Of a DNA stretch of 64,000 nt, positions 63,095 through 64,000 are shown piece by piece. Position 1 is the stretch's first letter. The number at the start of each line of letters is the position of its first letter. The notes under the pieces were generated by a model. The model worked only from the letters and a program-made list of their open reading frames with translations. It searched no databases and had not been told where the DNA came from. Source of the stretch: Nereocystis luetkeana. Lineage: Eukaryota; Sar; Phaeophyceae; Laminariales; Laminariaceae. A program made the position numbers and the translations under genes. Location of the stretch: contig JARUPZ010000024.1 of assembly GCA_031213475.1 (NCBI GenBank), positions 2,205,403 through 2,269,402 of the forward strand, given 5' to 3'.

Positions 63095-63723
63095 AGAAAA
63101 ATCGGACATTATTCTTTATATTCTCGGAAGTTTTTTCTCGACCAGACCTTTTCCCTTAGAAACACCTTAATGTTGTTTCGGTGTTGGCTGGCAAACCTTA
63201 ACCTTCCCGTTGCGGGGAAAAAAACGATTGCTGAAAAACGATCGATCGCACCCCCTGTGTGCGACCTCGAAGCTCCTTTACGGTCGTCGTAGCTGGTCGC
63301 CACAGTAAGAGCTCGCGCAAGCAGGATATATATGTTGAAACTGTTTTGCAACCATCGTCAATTGTTTGCCGTCACGTGTGGTGCGGTGTGCGGTGCGGTA
63401 GGGGGGGTCGAAGCCACCTCTTTTCTGTGAGATTCCTCACTTGATTATAGGTATAGGAGCTCTACGTCTCTCCCAAGGGCACATTTGAGGGAGAACGGAC
63501 GCTTCAAACCTCGACCTATTATCGCAGGAATGGTTCGAATACTAATGCTAGACAATAACGGTATTCCCGGTGACATTGGGCACAGTGCATGCTGTAGTTA
63601 CCCCGTCGAGGAACCTCCGTCATCACAGGTCAAATATGTTATGGCCGACAGAACTGCTACCAGGTACGTACGTACGTACGCACGTACGCACGCACGTGCC
63701 CCTGTCGAAAGCAGGCGCAGCTT

Positions 63724-63823
63724 GTCCCTTTTAGCACTGCAGTCTCGTTTTGGGGACAATAGAGGATAAATTACTTAGAATTTGAGTGGTGTGTCCCTAA
63801 AACGGGACTGCAGTGCTAAATTT
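63724..63823. mobile_element. MITE family C copy
   Basis: Inverted ends cccttttagcactgcagtct and aacgggactgcagtgctaaa; interior aggataaattacttag. Confidence 0.72.
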
Positions 63824-64000
63824 ATACGCGTTGGAGGAACGGTTAAGGAACAAACACAAACAAACAAACGAACAAACAAACAAACAAACACACAAACGAA
63901 CGAACAAACATGCATGTAAACATTTTTTGGGACTGGTGGGTGGGATACATTGCTCGCTGTTCATCCGACGCTTTCGGCGGCGGAGTGAATGGTCGCCAAC

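Larger units (their letters stand above)
61790..64000. other. Distal flank, no supported gene
   Basis: Contains MITE A (62988), MITE C (63724), MITE B fragments near 62165 and 63400, a gtac/gcac tract at 63660-63700 and a caaa-type run at 63850-63910. A 167-codon minus-strand frame (62476-62979; lysine-rich CRKKKKEEKKRS, then PSMSRPDLNRVSSIGYA) has no recognised family and is not called. Confidence 0.45.

Overview
The window is nuclear eukaryotic DNA. Coding sequence is broken into short exons (63-549 bp) bounded by GT/AG sites, introns run to 5.4 kb, and most bases are repeats. Only about 5 kb is convincingly coding. The gene content, mostly phase-0 introns, long poly-C tracts and intermediate GC suggest a large-intron protist. 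A stramenopile, most likely a brown alga, is my best guess. That is inference from style; no rRNA or organelle marker is present. The window has no prokaryotic operons, no CRISPR array and no rRNA. It does contain tRNA-like modules, but they look like SINE heads rather than working tRNA genes.

Layout. (1) 1939-13079 (+): DMC1-type meiotic recombinase in six visible exons; the 5' exon(s) were not found. Its first visible intron (2080-7505) holds a GATC-rich satellite, and later introns hold MITEs. (2) 13080-23560: spacer of MITEs, two tRNA-derived SINE-like units, hairpin elements and low-complexity tracts. (3) About 23560-29400 (-): a chromatin gene whose exons encode an SGF29 double-Tudor module, then a Gly/Ser-rich linker, then a forkhead-like winged helix. 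(4) 29400-41700: a 26-bp minisatellite, a 1.8-kb near-spacerless foldback palindrome, dispersed elements and SINEs. (5) 41716-43033 (-): two exons of a SAP30-like Sin3-binding protein. (6) About 44040-61789 (+): a multi-exon gene of unknown family. Its first half encodes five or six membrane segments and its second half a soluble tail. Its last exon runs into a MITE. (7) 61790-64000: repeats.

DMC1 acts in meiosis. The SGF29-like and SAP30-like products would act in histone acetylation (SAGA/NuA4-type) and deacetylation (Sin3) complexes. Nothing shows that the genes are co-regulated.

The most unusual signals are: (a) one dispersed family (element D) with five copies, all in transcribed-gene introns, all in sense orientation, and four of them ending just upstream of a 3' splice site, as introner-like elements would; (b) the SGF29-Tudor plus forkhead-like architecture; (c) the long foldback palindrome; (d) a MITE inside a terminal coding exon; (e) a decayed tandem copy of an exon of the membrane gene.
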